Of a DNA stretch of 64,000 nucleotides, positions 27,273 through 36,535 are shown in pieces (positions within the stretch are counted from its first letter, which is position 1; each line of letters starts with the position of its first letter). Under the pieces are notes generated by a model. It had not been told where the DNA came from. It saw only the letters and a program-made list of their open reading frames with translations, and ran no database searches. The translations under genes and the position numbers were made by a program. Origin of the DNA: Bacteroidales bacterium (lineage in GTDB: Bacteria > Bacteroidota > Bacteroidia > Bacteroidales > F082); contig JAFPWT010000010.1 in assembly GCA_017394865.1 (NCBI GenBank), positions 1 to 64,000 on the forward strand, read 5' to 3'.

Positions 27273-27320
27273 CTGTTCTTGCCTGATTGGGTGAAATCAA
27301 CATATGGATGCAAATCAAGA

Positions 27321-27344
27321 AAAAAGGTGAAATCATTCCTTTTT
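27321..27344. terminator. Weak A/T-rich hairpin between pyrD and the STAND gene
   Basis: AAAAAGG and CCTTTTT form a seven-base stem around a ten-base loop between two convergent genes. It could act in both directions. It overlaps the last codons of the minus-strand gene and has little G+C, hence low confidence. Confidence 0.35.
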
Positions 27345-30300
27345 AAAAATTTTTCTATACCAAGGTATTGAATCGTTAGAAATAATCTTATTTAGTTCAT
27401 GTATCCATTTATTTAATTCTAATGTGTCGGAATTATTTTTGCCAAGTATAGAACATATGTAATAATGTGACTTTTCAAGATGTTTCAATGCATTGTCATA
27501 TCCTTTTTGTGTTTTTTTTGATTCTTTTGCAAGATATATGGCAATGATTGCTGTGAATTTGGCGGCATAAACTGCCTCTAATTCCAAGGAATCATCGGGC
27601 CTGTCATTCAAATATGCTTCAATTGCTTTTACAAAATAGTCAAACGCCACCAATACTTCATCTTGTTTATAATATAGCTCGCCTAATTTCCGAAGAATCC
27701 TTATGCGGTATGAGCTTTGGAAAGTTTTGTTGTCTATACTATTAGTGGCTTCAAGTGCTTTTATATAATAATCAGTGGAAGCACTTGTGTTATTTAACTG
27801 ATTATATATTATTCCAATCGATAAAACGGTGTCGAAATCTGGTTTTATGTTTGTTTTTTCAAGTAAATCGCACGATTTTTTATAATAATCCAGTGCTTTG
27901 GTGTATTGCTCGAGCTTAAGATACTCAGAGCCTAGTCTGTTATAAATCTTAGTCAAAGCTAGGGTGTCATCAATCTTGTTGTCTTGGAAAAGATTAATGG
28001 CTTTATGATAATATATTATGGCTTTGTCGGTGTTATTATATGCAGTGTAAAATGATCCGACCATGGAACAGGCATATCCGTATAAAATGTCATTTCTGAC
28101 ATTGCCATTTTCAAATGCTTTGATAATTTTCATTAGCATCTCGAATGCTTTCTCCAAATTGTTCTGCTCATAATATGCTTGTGCTATACACTTATATACC
28201 ACCATAATGGTAAAAGGATGTTGCTCACCAAGCTCTTGAACAATCGGTTCAAATCCTCTTTCTAGTGATTCGGGATAATCACGAAGTATTCTGTAAATGT
28301 CAGCAACTCTTTTGTCATCTGCAACATCTTCATACATAGGAGGTTTGTTTTGTGAAGCATAAGCCGCGAGCAGAGCTTTGTAGTAATATGTCAATGCTTT
28401 TTCATAATGGTATAAAGCTTTCTCAAATTCGTTTGTTTTCCGGCACAAAATCCCCAGCATTTTATGATACTCAAGCATTTTATCATGCGGGAGTTTTCCG
28501 GTTTCTTCATAAATTATTAAAGCTTTTTCCATAGCATCGGCACATTCTTCATATTGCTGTACAGAGAAATAAATCGTACTTACCTTAATATACATGTCGG
28601 CAAGTTCTGCCACTGCTTCGTCGTTTTCACGAGTGGCCAATTCTATGGCTTTTTGATAATAAAATATAGCTTTTTTAAAATCTTTCTTTTTGTTATATAA
28701 CTCACCAATGTCACTGTATACTTTAATCCATTTTTTAGCTTTGATGTCAGAATTGGATTCGAAAGTATCTACTATGCTCAACAACGTTGTGAGTGCATTG
28801 TCGTATTCTTCATTATTCAGAAAGATGCTGGCCTTGTATTGTAAAGCCGAAAAATGTACGTAATGGGCTCCTCCATACTCCTGCGTGATTACAGCTATAT
28901 ATTTGTCAATATATTTAAGGGCGTCATCTTTTTTGTGTAGTTTTCCGTATATATATGCAATTCCGTAATAACAAGTCATCACCGCCACTTTGTCCCCATA
29001 ATAATTCTCAAAAATTGTGGTTGCTCTCTTATAATACTCTAATGCCTCGTCATATTTTTTGGTGCTTTTATACGCTCCAGCAATGCAACAATAGCTTGTG
29101 GCTAAAGACCAATGGTCATCGTTTGTATTAACCTTAATGGCTTGTTTGTAAAAATCCAGCGCACGTGCGAAATCATTCTTATATTCGTAGTTGATGCCAA
29201 TGGCATTTAGTGTTTCGGAAATACTACTTGGATTATGGAGATGCTTCAATAATGATGAATATATTGAGATTGAACTATCTATATCCCCGATTCTACTATA
29301 ACAATTGGCAATGTTTGAAATAACATTCTTAATCTCTTCGGGTTTTTCTCGAAGTAATTGTTCAAGATCAACACCAGAGTCTAAAAAACGGTTGTAATAC
29401 TTAACCTCCAGGGCGACTTTAGGGAAATAGGTGCCAATAAAAGAGGCGATTCTGTCAAAGGGTATGTTTTTTTTAGTTTCGTAAGGTAGTCTAAGATAAT
29501 TTTCTAAACTGTAATCTGGATTTTCTGATAGCAGTTTCCGCCAATAACAGGCAAGCAACCAAGAATTATCGTGATACAAAATCTTAAAGGCATCAAAATC
29601 CAATACGCTCTCATAAAGTGTTGGAATAGAATCGAGGTTGTAAAGTTGGTAGGCTAATTCCGTGGTTTTGCGCTTTATGTCCTTGCTGTCTTTGAAATAA
29701 TCTACAATTTTCTGGCGATTTCTGTGTGTGGTTTCAACCTCGTCAAGATGGTATCGATTGCATGCCGCCTGGGCTATCATTCTATGAGAGAATGAAAGGA
29801 TTCCTTTTCTTGAAATAAGATTGCCATAGAATGCGCAATAAAACAATTTCCAATTAACTTCTCTAAACTTGGTTATACTTAGTATTTCCTCTTCAGAAAG
29901 GCCCTTCTTGGATAAATAAATTAGAGACAACACCGTTTTTACCAAGTCTTCGTCGGTCGTATAGTCATTTTCTAATCGCGCCAGCACTCTATCGAAGAAA
30001 TCAACATAACTGTCGGCCGACAAATAGTAGTCAATACGTTCATCAAGCTTTTGATGTACTCCAAAACAGATGAGTTCGTTGAGTAATGTCTTGAGGACTA
30101 ACGTGTTCGTGTTTTTTTTGTCAGCAATAATCTTGTTTATTTGGTATTCATTAAGTTTTTTACCATAAATCTTGAGATAAGAAACAACAAACTCATTTAT
30201 AGATGAATCATTTAATGGCTGAAGATGATAGATAGAAGCACCGTTTCGCTCAAAAACTTTCATTAAAGGATCGTGCTTAAGAGTCGAAAGGATAACTTTA

Positions 30301-31382
30301 ACTCCTTGTGGAATGGTCGGGAACCAGTCTAATAACGTGTTTTTGTCATTTTCTGCCAATTGGTTGATGGCATCCAATACAATTATTATCTTAAAATTTT
30401 TGTCTTTTGCTCGATACAAGAGCTTTTCTATTTCTTCTTTTGATGCTGTCGCCTCATAAAGACGTTTTTCATCTAGAAGCCCCATCAACTCATAGTGTAT
30501 GCAGTCTAACACCTTTTGTTTTGAATTTTCTGAAATGGTGTCGCCAATGAAATGGGATATTATTGAAAAGCTAGAGTCCTTGCGCTCTTTGATCCAATTA
30601 GCTAAAAGAGCGCTTTTCCCTGTCCCGCTCTCGCCGGCAATTATCAAAAAGTTCTCTTCATTACCATTAACAAAGGAATCAATGGCGCTAAAGGTGTCAG
30701 GATTCTTTATGAAAAAGTTTGTGAGTTCGTTAATGTAAGGTGTGTGATATGACTTGCCGTTTGATGTAGTGTCATTTGGAAAATGTTTATCTATGATCTC
30801 GTTTACGGTTCGTTCTACTTTGTCACATAAATCGTCAATAGATTCAAAAATAGAAACTTTATATTTTTTCTGGTTTGTGATTTTTGTCTTTAGAGCTGAT
30901 AATTTTGGATTATCATCCTTATCATTAGATTGTTTTATAAAGAACGCAGCATCGGTATCATTAGATTGTCTTAAAGCTCCGTATTGCATTTCGATTTCTG
31001 TGATGCTGAGGCCAGCATTCACGTCATCCTTTATCCAAGGGTAGCGTTCTATTAATTCTGGATTAGCAAGTAATACTTCCTGATCTGGAGAATATCCATA
31101 GCGGTTCCCTAACAATCCGATAAAGAAAGGATGGGAATTCTCGATCTCATTGAGGCAGACGGAAATCACCTTCCCTTCCTTGCTTTCTTCTTCTGTTACG
31201 CCCCAGCGCAAATCCACTACCGTAAGATAAACGTCTCTTTTCTTAGCTTCGATTTTAATTTTCTCGAACACTTTTATCAACGCAGACCGTTCTTTGTCCA
31301 AATCAACAAATGTGGAGGATAAGAAAATGCGAATTTCTCTTTTCGAGATAAGATGATTTTTGTCGAAGCGGCTACTTGTCAT
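27333..31382 (-). CDS. DUF4062-NACHT-TPR STAND protein, candidate defence or signalling NTPase
   Basis: 1349 residues, cytosolic. Residues about 15-165 are DUF4062 (IRIFLSSTFVDLDKERS, DLRWGVTEEES, PFFIGLLGNRYGY). Residues about 225-560 are a NACHT/STAND NTPase with Walker A GESGTGKSALL and a Walker B-like IIIVLDAINQL. From about 680 to the end there are a dozen or more TPR-like repeats (ALDFYKQAIKVN, ALEYYKRATTIF, AIFYYQKAIELA). The layout recalls eukaryotic nephrocystin-3 and TEP1-like proteins and bacterial antiphage STAND sensors. It is strikingly AT-rich compared with its neighbours, indicating recent transfer. It stands alone between pyrD and murB; no partner effector is adjacent. Confidence 0.85.
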   Translation of the reverse strand: MTSSRFDKNHLISKREIRIFLSSTFVDLDKERSALIKVFEKIKIEAKKRDVYLTVVDLRWGVTEEESKEGKVISVCLNEIENSHPFFIGLLGNRYGYSPDQEVLLANPELIERYPWIKDDVNAGLSITEIEMQYGALRQSNDTDAAFFIKQSNDKDDNPKLSALKTKITNQKKYKVSIFESIDDLCDKVERTVNEIIDKHFPNDTTSNGKSYHTPYINELTNFFIKNPDTFSAIDSFVNGNEENFLIIAGESGTGKSALLANWIKERKDSSFSIISHFIGDTISENSKQKVLDCIHYELMGLLDEKRLYEATASKEEIEKLLYRAKDKNFKIIIVLDAINQLAENDKNTLLDWFPTIPQGVKVILSTLKHDPLMKVFERNGASIYHLQPLNDSSINEFVVSYLKIYGKKLNEYQINKIIADKKNTNTLVLKTLLNELICFGVHQKLDERIDYYLSADSYVDFFDRVLARLENDYTTDEDLVKTVLSLIYLSKKGLSEEEILSITKFREVNWKLFYCAFYGNLISRKGILSFSHRMIAQAACNRYHLDEVETTHRNRQKIVDYFKDSKDIKRKTTELAYQLYNLDSIPTLYESVLDFDAFKILYHDNSWLLACYWRKLLSENPDYSLENYLRLPYETKKNIPFDRIASFIGTYFPKVALEVKYYNRFLDSGVDLEQLLREKPEEIKNVISNIANCYSRIGDIDSSISIYSSLLKHLHNPSSISETLNAIGINYEYKNDFARALDFYKQAIKVNTNDDHWSLATSYCCIAGAYKSTKKYDEALEYYKRATTIFENYYGDKVAVMTCYYGIAYIYGKLHKKDDALKYIDKYIAVITQEYGGAHYVHFSALQYKASIFLNNEEYDNALTTLLSIVDTFESNSDIKAKKWIKVYSDIGELYNKKKDFKKAIFYYQKAIELATRENDEAVAELADMYIKVSTIYFSVQQYEECADAMEKALIIYEETGKLPHDKMLEYHKMLGILCRKTNEFEKALYHYEKALTYYYKALLAAYASQNKPPMYEDVADDKRVADIYRILRDYPESLERGFEPIVQELGEQHPFTIMVVYKCIAQAYYEQNNLEKAFEMLMKIIKAFENGNVRNDILYGYACSMVGSFYTAYNNTDKAIIYYHKAINLFQDNKIDDTLALTKIYNRLGSEYLKLEQYTKALDYYKKSCDLLEKTNIKPDFDTVLSIGIIYNQLNNTSASTDYYIKALEATNSIDNKTFQSSYRIRILRKLGELYYKQDEVLVAFDYFVKAIEAYLNDRPDDSLELEAVYAAKFTAIIAIYLAKESKKTQKGYDNALKHLEKSHYYICSILGKNNSDTLELNKWIHELNKIISNDSIPWYRKIFKKE

Positions 31383-31421
31383 GGGTTATATTTGTATGTG
31401 TCGTGTTTTTGGTATGTTTGG

Positions 31422-32435
31422 CTAAACGAAGTTAACCTCTGGGCTGATCTGAATCCCGAATTTCTCGTTTACTGAATTCTGGATTTTGTTAGCCAGTTCC
31501 ACGATATCCAGGCCTTTGCCTCCGCCGTAATGGACGAGGACGAGGGCCTGGTTCTCATATACCCCCACATGTTCGTTGCGCCAGCCCTTCCATCCGGCTT
31601 GCTCGATGAGCCAGCCGGCAGGAACTTTCACTCTATTCTCGGGTTCATCGTAATGCGGGATGCTGGGATATTGCTTCTGTAAAGTCTCGAACTGTGCGGC
31701 TTCGATGACGGGGTTTTTGAAAAAGCTGCCTGCACTGCCAATCTGTTTTACATCAGGTAGTTTGGCATCGCGTATGGCACAGATGGCATCGTGGAGTTGT
31801 TGCAAGGTGGGCTGTTCTATGCTGTGTTCGGCTAGATAGGCCTTGATGTTGCCGTATTCCAACTTCAAGGTGCTTTGTTTGGATAGTTGAAAATCAACCG
31901 AAGTGATGATGTATTGCCCTTTTAATTCGTGCTTGAAAATGCTTTCGCGATAGCCGAAACGGCAGGCTTCGTTGGTGAAGATTCGTGTCTGACCAGTAGT
32001 CAGATCCATGGCTTCGCATTGCAAGAAACTGTCTTTTAGCTCCATGCCATAGGCTCCGATGTTCTGCACGGGAGCAGCGCCTACTTTGCCTGGGATATGG
32101 GCGAGGTTTTCTACGCCATAGAGGCCTCGGGCGACCATCTGCTTCACAAACTTTGGCCAGTCTTCGCCAGCTTGTGCTCGGACAATGGCATCTTCTTCGT
32201 CTTCGTGAATGACTTCAACGCCTTTGTTGTTCATCAAGATGACGATTCCGTCGAAGATGTCGTTGGTAAACAGGATGTTGTTGCCACCACTTAGAATCAA
32301 ATGTTTTTCCTTTTTGAATTCGGGGGTGTCGATGAGTTTCCGCAGATCATCGAGTCCGTTGATCTCAACGAAGTATTTCGCCGTGGCACTAAAGCCGAAG
32401 CTGTTGTAAGGTTGCAGGTTGACATTGGTTTTCAT
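31422..32435 (-). CDS. murB: UDP-N-acetylenolpyruvoylglucosamine reductase
   Basis: 337-residue FAD enzyme making UDP-MurNAc, the second committed peptidoglycan step. The start MKTNVNLQPYNSFGF is typical, followed by LILSGGNNILF, the flavin-contacting IPGKVGAAPVQNIGAYG, FGYRES and IGSAGSFFKNP with the catalytic Ser. PAGWLIEQAGWKG marks the C-terminal domain of the type I (E. coli-like) enzyme. A longer frame above 32435 is rejected because it runs through the divergent promoter. The -7 element ends only four bases before the ATG, suggesting a leaderless message. Confidence 0.96.
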   Translation of the reverse strand: MKTNVNLQPYNSFGFSATAKYFVEINGLDDLRKLIDTPEFKKEKHLILSGGNNILFTNDIFDGIVILMNNKGVEVIHEDEEDAIVRAQAGEDWPKFVKQMVARGLYGVENLAHIPGKVGAAPVQNIGAYGMELKDSFLQCEAMDLTTGQTRIFTNEACRFGYRESIFKHELKGQYIITSVDFQLSKQSTLKLEYGNIKAYLAEHSIEQPTLQQLHDAICAIRDAKLPDVKQIGSAGSFFKNPVIEAAQFETLQKQYPSIPHYDEPENRVKVPAGWLIEQAGWKGWRNEHVGVYENQALVLVHYGGGKGLDIVELANKIQNSVNEKFGIQISPEVNFV

Positions 32436-32439
32436 GTCA

Positions 32440-32447
32440 CAAAGATA
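32440..32447 (-). promoter_or_regulatory. -7 element for murB (TATCTTTG)
   Basis: Minus-strand TATCTTTG separated from the murB ATG by four bases (TGAC). Transcription would begin at about the start codon. Confidence 0.62.
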
Positions 32448-32468
32448 GTTTTTTCTTGTAAATAATAT

Positions 32469-32476
32469 TATCTTTG
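32469..32476 (+). promoter_or_regulatory. -7 element for psuK (TATCTTTG)
   Basis: Plus-strand TATCTTTG 23 bases before the kinase ATG. It is divergent from the murB promoter, with the two elements 21 bases apart. Confidence 0.65.
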
Positions 32477-32499
32477 CGGCATAAATTGAAAAAACTACT

Positions 32500-33360
32500 A
32501 TGAGATTCTGTGTAATCGGCGGAGCGAACGCCGACATCGTGGCAACCACGTTCAAACCCTTTGTACCCAACGATTCCAACCCCGGTTCTATCCGGCTGGT
32601 GGCTGGTGGCGTGGGGCGTAACATTGCTCATAATCTGGCCTTGCTGGGTAACGAAGTGGTGTTTTTGAGCTTCTTTGGAGGCGATACTTTTGGCTGGTTT
32701 ACGGCTGATAGCTGCCGAAAGGCGAAGGTCGATATCAGTCTCAGCGACGCAGCGCCAGTGGGGACTCGCTCCTGTTTCCTGAGCATCAATAACTGCGATG
32801 GCGAGATGGTGGGCGGCGTCTCCGACATGGTGTCGGCTGGCTGCATCACCCCTGAGTGGATTGCCGACAAACTCAAGCGGGTGGGTCCCGTCGATGCCTT
32901 CGTTGCCGATACCAATATTCCTGTGGATAGTCTGGCGTTCCTTATCGACCACGCCTATGCGCCGCTTTTTGTAGATGCTGTCTCTGGAGCCAAGGCGCCG
33001 AAGATTGTCGAGGCCATGAATCTTTCATCGAAGAAGCATATCCACACCCTCAAATGCAACCGGATGGAGAACGAAATCATAGGTGCCCTCGAAGGGATCG
33101 ACCGCCGTTTCGTCAGCATGGGCCCTGACGGGTTGGAGGTGGTTGAAGGCTCCAAGATAACTCATTTTGCGGCGTTGCCTTGCGAGGTGGTGAATACCAA
33201 CGGCTCAGGCGATGCGCTGATGGCTGGTCTGGTGCATGCCGGCCCGCAGGCCTCCGTCGAAGTGGCTGCACAAGTGGGATTGCGCTGCGCCAAAATCACC
33301 GTGGAATGTCCCGATACCGTTAACAAACAATTGAGAACACTATATGAACAAATATCTTGA
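32500..33360 (+). CDS. psuK: PfkB-family pseudouridine kinase
   Basis: 286-residue ribokinase-type sugar kinase. The start CVIGGANADIVATTF, the GGVGRNIAHNLALLG substrate loop and the catalytic NTNGSGDALMAGL (GxGD motif with the base Asp) define the PfkB family. The specific role, phosphorylation of pseudouridine, is taken from its 17-base overlap with psuG, the standard partner. The product pseudouridine 5'-phosphate is then split by PsuG. A promoter lies 23 bases upstream. Confidence 0.9.
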   Translation: MRFCVIGGANADIVATTFKPFVPNDSNPGSIRLVAGGVGRNIAHNLALLGNEVVFLSFFGGDTFGWFTADSCRKAKVDISLSDAAPVGTRSCFLSINNCDGEMVGGVSDMVSAGCITPEWIADKLKRVGPVDAFVADTNIPVDSLAFLIDHAYAPLFVDAVSGAKAPKIVEAMNLSSKKHIHTLKCNRMENEIIGALEGIDRRFVSMGPDGLEVVEGSKITHFAALPCEVVNTNGSGDALMAGLVHAGPQASVEVAAQVGLRCAKITVECPDTVNKQLRTLYEQIS

Positions 33361-34249
33361 CCTCTCGCCCGAAGTGGCTGATGCCCTGCAAGCAAGGAAG
33401 CCTGTCGTGGCCCTCGAATCGACCATCATCTCACATGGGATGCCTTATCCGCAGAATGTGGAGACGGCTTTGCGTGTGGAACAGACAATCCGTGAAGGCG
33501 GTGCCGTGCCGGCGACCATCGCTGTCATCAAAGGCCGGTTGAAAGCGGGACTGACCCATGACGAAATTGAATATCTTGGCAAGAAAGGCACCGCTGTGAC
33601 CAAAGCGTCGCGTCGCGATTTGCCTGTACTGGTCGCTCGTGGCCAGGATGGCGCTACCACTGTGGCTACCACCATGATCATCGCTGCGCTGGCGGGCATC
33701 AAAGTATTCGCCACAGGAGGCGTGGGTGGTGTGCATCGTGGTGCGGAAGTCACGATGGACATCTCCGCCGACCTCGAAGAGCTGGCCCGTACCCCTGTCA
33801 TGGTGATCTGTGCTGGCGCCAAGTCCATCCTAGACCTCGGTCTCACGCTGGAATACCTCGAGACCAAAGGCGTCCCCGTCATCGGCTATGGCACCGAGGA
33901 ATTGCCGGCCTTCTACACTAGGAAGAGTGGCTTCAAGGTGGACTACCGCATCGATACGCCTGAGGAACTGGCAGCGGCATTCCGTGCCAAACAAGAGATG
34001 GGGCTCGGCGGCGGTATGCTGGTCACCAATCCTATCCCTGAGGAGTATTCCATGGATGCTGACCGTATCAACGCGGCTATCGACGAAGCCATTGAAGACG
34101 CTAAGCGCCTCGGTATCCATGGCAAGGAAACTACGCCATATCTGCTGGCTCGTGTCAAAGACCTCACTGGTGGCGACAGCCTCGCTTCCAACATTCAGTT
34201 GGTGCTCAATAATGCCCGACTGGCCGCTTCCGTCGCCAAACTCTTATAA
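33344..34249 (+). CDS. psuG: Pseudouridine-5'-phosphate glycosidase
   Basis: 301 residues. It breaks the C-C glycosidic bond of pseudouridine 5'-phosphate to give uracil and ribose 5-phosphate, using a Lys Schiff base and a metal. Conserved landmarks are VALESTIISHGMPYPQN at the N-terminus, KASRRDLP, the FATGGVGGVHRGAE core and the late NPIPEEYSMD. Length is normal. It overlaps psuK by 17 bases and is followed 12 bases later by glycosyltransferase genes that have no obvious relation to it. Confidence 0.96.
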   Translation: MNKYLDLSPEVADALQARKPVVALESTIISHGMPYPQNVETALRVEQTIREGGAVPATIAVIKGRLKAGLTHDEIEYLGKKGTAVTKASRRDLPVLVARGQDGATTVATTMIIAALAGIKVFATGGVGGVHRGAEVTMDISADLEELARTPVMVICAGAKSILDLGLTLEYLETKGVPVIGYGTEELPAFYTRKSGFKVDYRIDTPEELAAAFRAKQEMGLGGGMLVTNPIPEEYSMDADRINAAIDEAIEDAKRLGIHGKETTPYLLARVKDLTGGDSLASNIQLVLNNARLAASVAKLL

Positions 34250-34261
34250 AGCATTGTTACA

Positions 34262-35377
34262 ATGAAACGCGTCATCGTATCGGTCATCAACGATCTTGTC
34301 ACCGACCAGCGAGTCAACAAGTCGTGCCTCACACTGCAAAAGATGGGGTACGAGGTGCTGCTGGTTGGGCGCAAACAGCGCAAGAGTCCGCCGATGGACG
34401 ACCGGCCGTACGGTACGAAACGCATGAAGCTCCTCTTCGAGAAGGGGCCGTTGTTCTATGCGGAATATAATACAAGGTTGTTTTTCTTCCTGCTGTTTCA
34501 TAAAGCCAATTTGCTGCTCTCGAACGACCTGGATACGGCATTGCCGAACTTTTTCATCTCCAGGCTGAAGCGCATCCGGATGATCTACGACAGCCACGAG
34601 TATTTCACAGAAACGCCAGAGCTGGTCGGTAGGCCAAGGGTCCAAAAGGTGTGGAAACGCATCGAAGACTTCGTGGTGCCGCGACTCAAAGAGATGATCA
34701 CAGTGTGTGACAGCATTGCTGAACTGTTCGAGCAAAAGTATGGGGTGAGGTGTCATGTCGTCAGAAATATTCCACCCCGTTCGGCACTGCCAAACAAGGG
34801 CGATAAACAGGCACTGAATCTTCCGGAAGACAAGCATTTGTTAGTGCTTCAAGGCTCTGGTATCAATATCCAGCGTGGAGCGGAAGAGTTGGTGGAAGCC
34901 ATGCAGTACCTTGAGGATTGCTGCCTGATGGTCATTGGCGGCGGTGATGTGCTGCCGACGTTAAAACAAATGACTTCTGACTTGCACATTGAAGGCCGTG
35001 TGCGTTTCTTCCCAAGGATGCCTTACCAGCAGATGATGGCTTACACGCAGTTGGCGGAACTGGGATTCGTCCTCGACAAAGACACCAACCTCAACTACCG
35101 TTTCTGCCTGCCTAATAAGCTGTTCGACTTCATTCAGGCAGGTGTTCCCGTGGTGGCTTCCGAGCTGGTGGAGGTTGGAAAAATCATCAAAAAATATGAT
35201 ATAGGGTTGTTCATTCCCGACCATGATCCCAAGTCGATTGCAGCCACCATCCGTCAAGGGTTGGATGACACCGACCAACGGCTGATTTGGCAAAAAGGTC
35301 TGACCCAGGCGGCTGAGGAGCTCTGCTGGGAGAATGAGCAACAAACACTGATCGAAATCTACAAACACTATGAATGA
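34262..35377 (+). CDS. GT4-like glycosyltransferase
   Basis: 371-residue GT-B enzyme. The N-terminus RVIVSVINDLVTDQRVNKS and the middle MIYDSHEYFTETPEL are typical of a Bacteroidota glycosyltransferase group. The donor domain includes LVLQGSGINIQRGAEELVEA and LPNKLFDFIQAGVPVVAS, the latter replacing the usual E-x7-E region. It overlaps the next glycosyltransferase by eight bases, so the pair probably adds consecutive sugars to one surface glycan. Sugars are unknown. Confidence 0.87.
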   Translation: MKRVIVSVINDLVTDQRVNKSCLTLQKMGYEVLLVGRKQRKSPPMDDRPYGTKRMKLLFEKGPLFYAEYNTRLFFFLLFHKANLLLSNDLDTALPNFFISRLKRIRMIYDSHEYFTETPELVGRPRVQKVWKRIEDFVVPRLKEMITVCDSIAELFEQKYGVRCHVVRNIPPRSALPNKGDKQALNLPEDKHLLVLQGSGINIQRGAEELVEAMQYLEDCCLMVIGGGDVLPTLKQMTSDLHIEGRVRFFPRMPYQQMMAYTQLAELGFVLDKDTNLNYRFCLPNKLFDFIQAGVPVVASELVEVGKIIKKYDIGLFIPDHDPKSIAATIRQGLDDTDQRLIWQKGLTQAAEELCWENEQQTLIEIYKHYE

Positions 35378-36503
35378 TACTGACTATCACCTACATGTCA
35401 TCAGTTTTGATGTCCCTTATCCTGCCAACTACGGTGGGGTGATCGACGTGTTTTACAGGGTGAAAGCCCTCTCGGAAGCTGGCGTGAAGGTGCATCTGCA
35501 TTGCTTTGAATATGGCAGGGGAGAAGCCGAGGTGTTTGACCGCTGTCATGAGGTGAAGTACTATAAACGCAACACTTCTTTTTGGAAACATTTCCATTGT
35601 GAACCCTATGTGGTGGCTTCGCGTCGCTCGGAGGCCTTGGTCAAAGACCTACTGAAGGATGATTACCCGATCCTCTGTGAAGGCCTGCATACTACGGCGG
35701 TTTTGAGTGATCCGCGCTTCAAGAATCGGAAGATTTTTGTCCGTGCGCATAATGTGGAACATGATTATTATCGGCTTCTGGCCGACTCGGAACCGACGTT
35801 GTGGAAACGCTGGTTTTACAGGATGGAGTCGCGTAAGCTGAGACGTTATGAGCCAATACTACAGAAGGCTGCTGGCATCTTCGCCATCACGCAGGCCGAC
35901 ACGGATTATTTCAACGAGCATTACGGCCATGCCGTGCTGGTGCCGGGCTTCAGCGCGTTGAGTCGGGTCTGCTCTGAGACGGGTAGGGGCGACTATGTGT
36001 TGTATCACGGCAACCTCTCCGTGGCGGAAAACAAAAAGGCGGCGGAGTGGCTGATTGAAAATGTGTTTTCCGAGCTGAATATCCCTTGTGTGGTGGCTGG
36101 CTTGAATCCGCCAGAGAGCCTCCGGAAACTATGCGGGCGATATCCTCATGTCTCGTTCAAAGCCAATCCCGGTGATGCCGAGATGATTGACCTGATTCGT
36201 AATGCCCAGATTAATGTGATGGTCACCGATCAGCCTACAGGCTTGAAGTTGAAACTGCTGAACGCCTTGTATAATGGACGTTTTTGCTTGGTCAACGACG
36301 ATATGGTACGTGGTACGGCGTTGGGCTCGCTTTGTGTGGTGGCAGAGGAGCCTGGACAGTTTGTTGCTGAGATCAATCGTTTGATGAAAGAGGATTTCAC
36401 CGAGGATGACATCGCTGAGCGTGATGAAGCCTTGAAAGAACTATATCAAAACGATAATAACGCCCAAATCATTATTGATACAATCTTCACTCCTCACTCT
36501 TAA
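35370..36503 (+). CDS. Glycosyltransferase, GT-B type
   Basis: 377 residues. HVISFDVPYPANYGGVIDVFY at the start is the donor-side glycine loop found in group 1 glycosyltransferases. VRAHNVEHDYYRLLA is a second marker, followed by YHGNLSVAENKKAAEWL and LKLLNALYNGRFCLV in the C-terminal domain. It has no membrane segment. It is translationally coupled to the preceding glycosyltransferase. Its last residues (FTPHS) and TAA stop are formed by the heptamer array at 36487-36535. Confidence 0.86.
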   Translation: MNDTDYHLHVISFDVPYPANYGGVIDVFYRVKALSEAGVKVHLHCFEYGRGEAEVFDRCHEVKYYKRNTSFWKHFHCEPYVVASRRSEALVKDLLKDDYPILCEGLHTTAVLSDPRFKNRKIFVRAHNVEHDYYRLLADSEPTLWKRWFYRMESRKLRRYEPILQKAAGIFAITQADTDYFNEHYGHAVLVPGFSALSRVCSETGRGDYVLYHGNLSVAENKKAAEWLIENVFSELNIPCVVAGLNPPESLRKLCGRYPHVSFKANPGDAEMIDLIRNAQINVMVTDQPTGLKLKLLNALYNGRFCLVNDDMVRGTALGSLCVVAEEPGQFVAEINRLMKEDFTEDDIAERDEALKELYQNDNNAQIIIDTIFTPHS

Positions 36504-36535
36504 CTTTTAACTTTTAACTCTTAATTTCTCATTCC
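36487..36535. repeat. Heptamer array covering two convergent stop codons
   Basis: Seven 7-base units in perfect register: TCACTCC, TCACTCT, TAACTTT, TAACTTT, TAACTCT, TAATTTC, TCATTCC. The TAA opening the third unit stops the glycosyltransferase gene, and the TCA opening the last unit is the minus-strand stop of ftsE. It is the same family as the array at 5649-5690. Confidence 0.75.

Noticed and set aside
27273..31421. Attachment-site repeats flanking the AT-rich STAND gene
   Set aside because: Both flanks were read for matching direct repeats of useful length; none was seen.
32436..32624. Upstream extension of murB by about 60 residues
   Set aside because: The family start is at MKTNVNLQPYNSFGF, and the extension crosses the divergent murB and psuK promoters and the psuK coding region.
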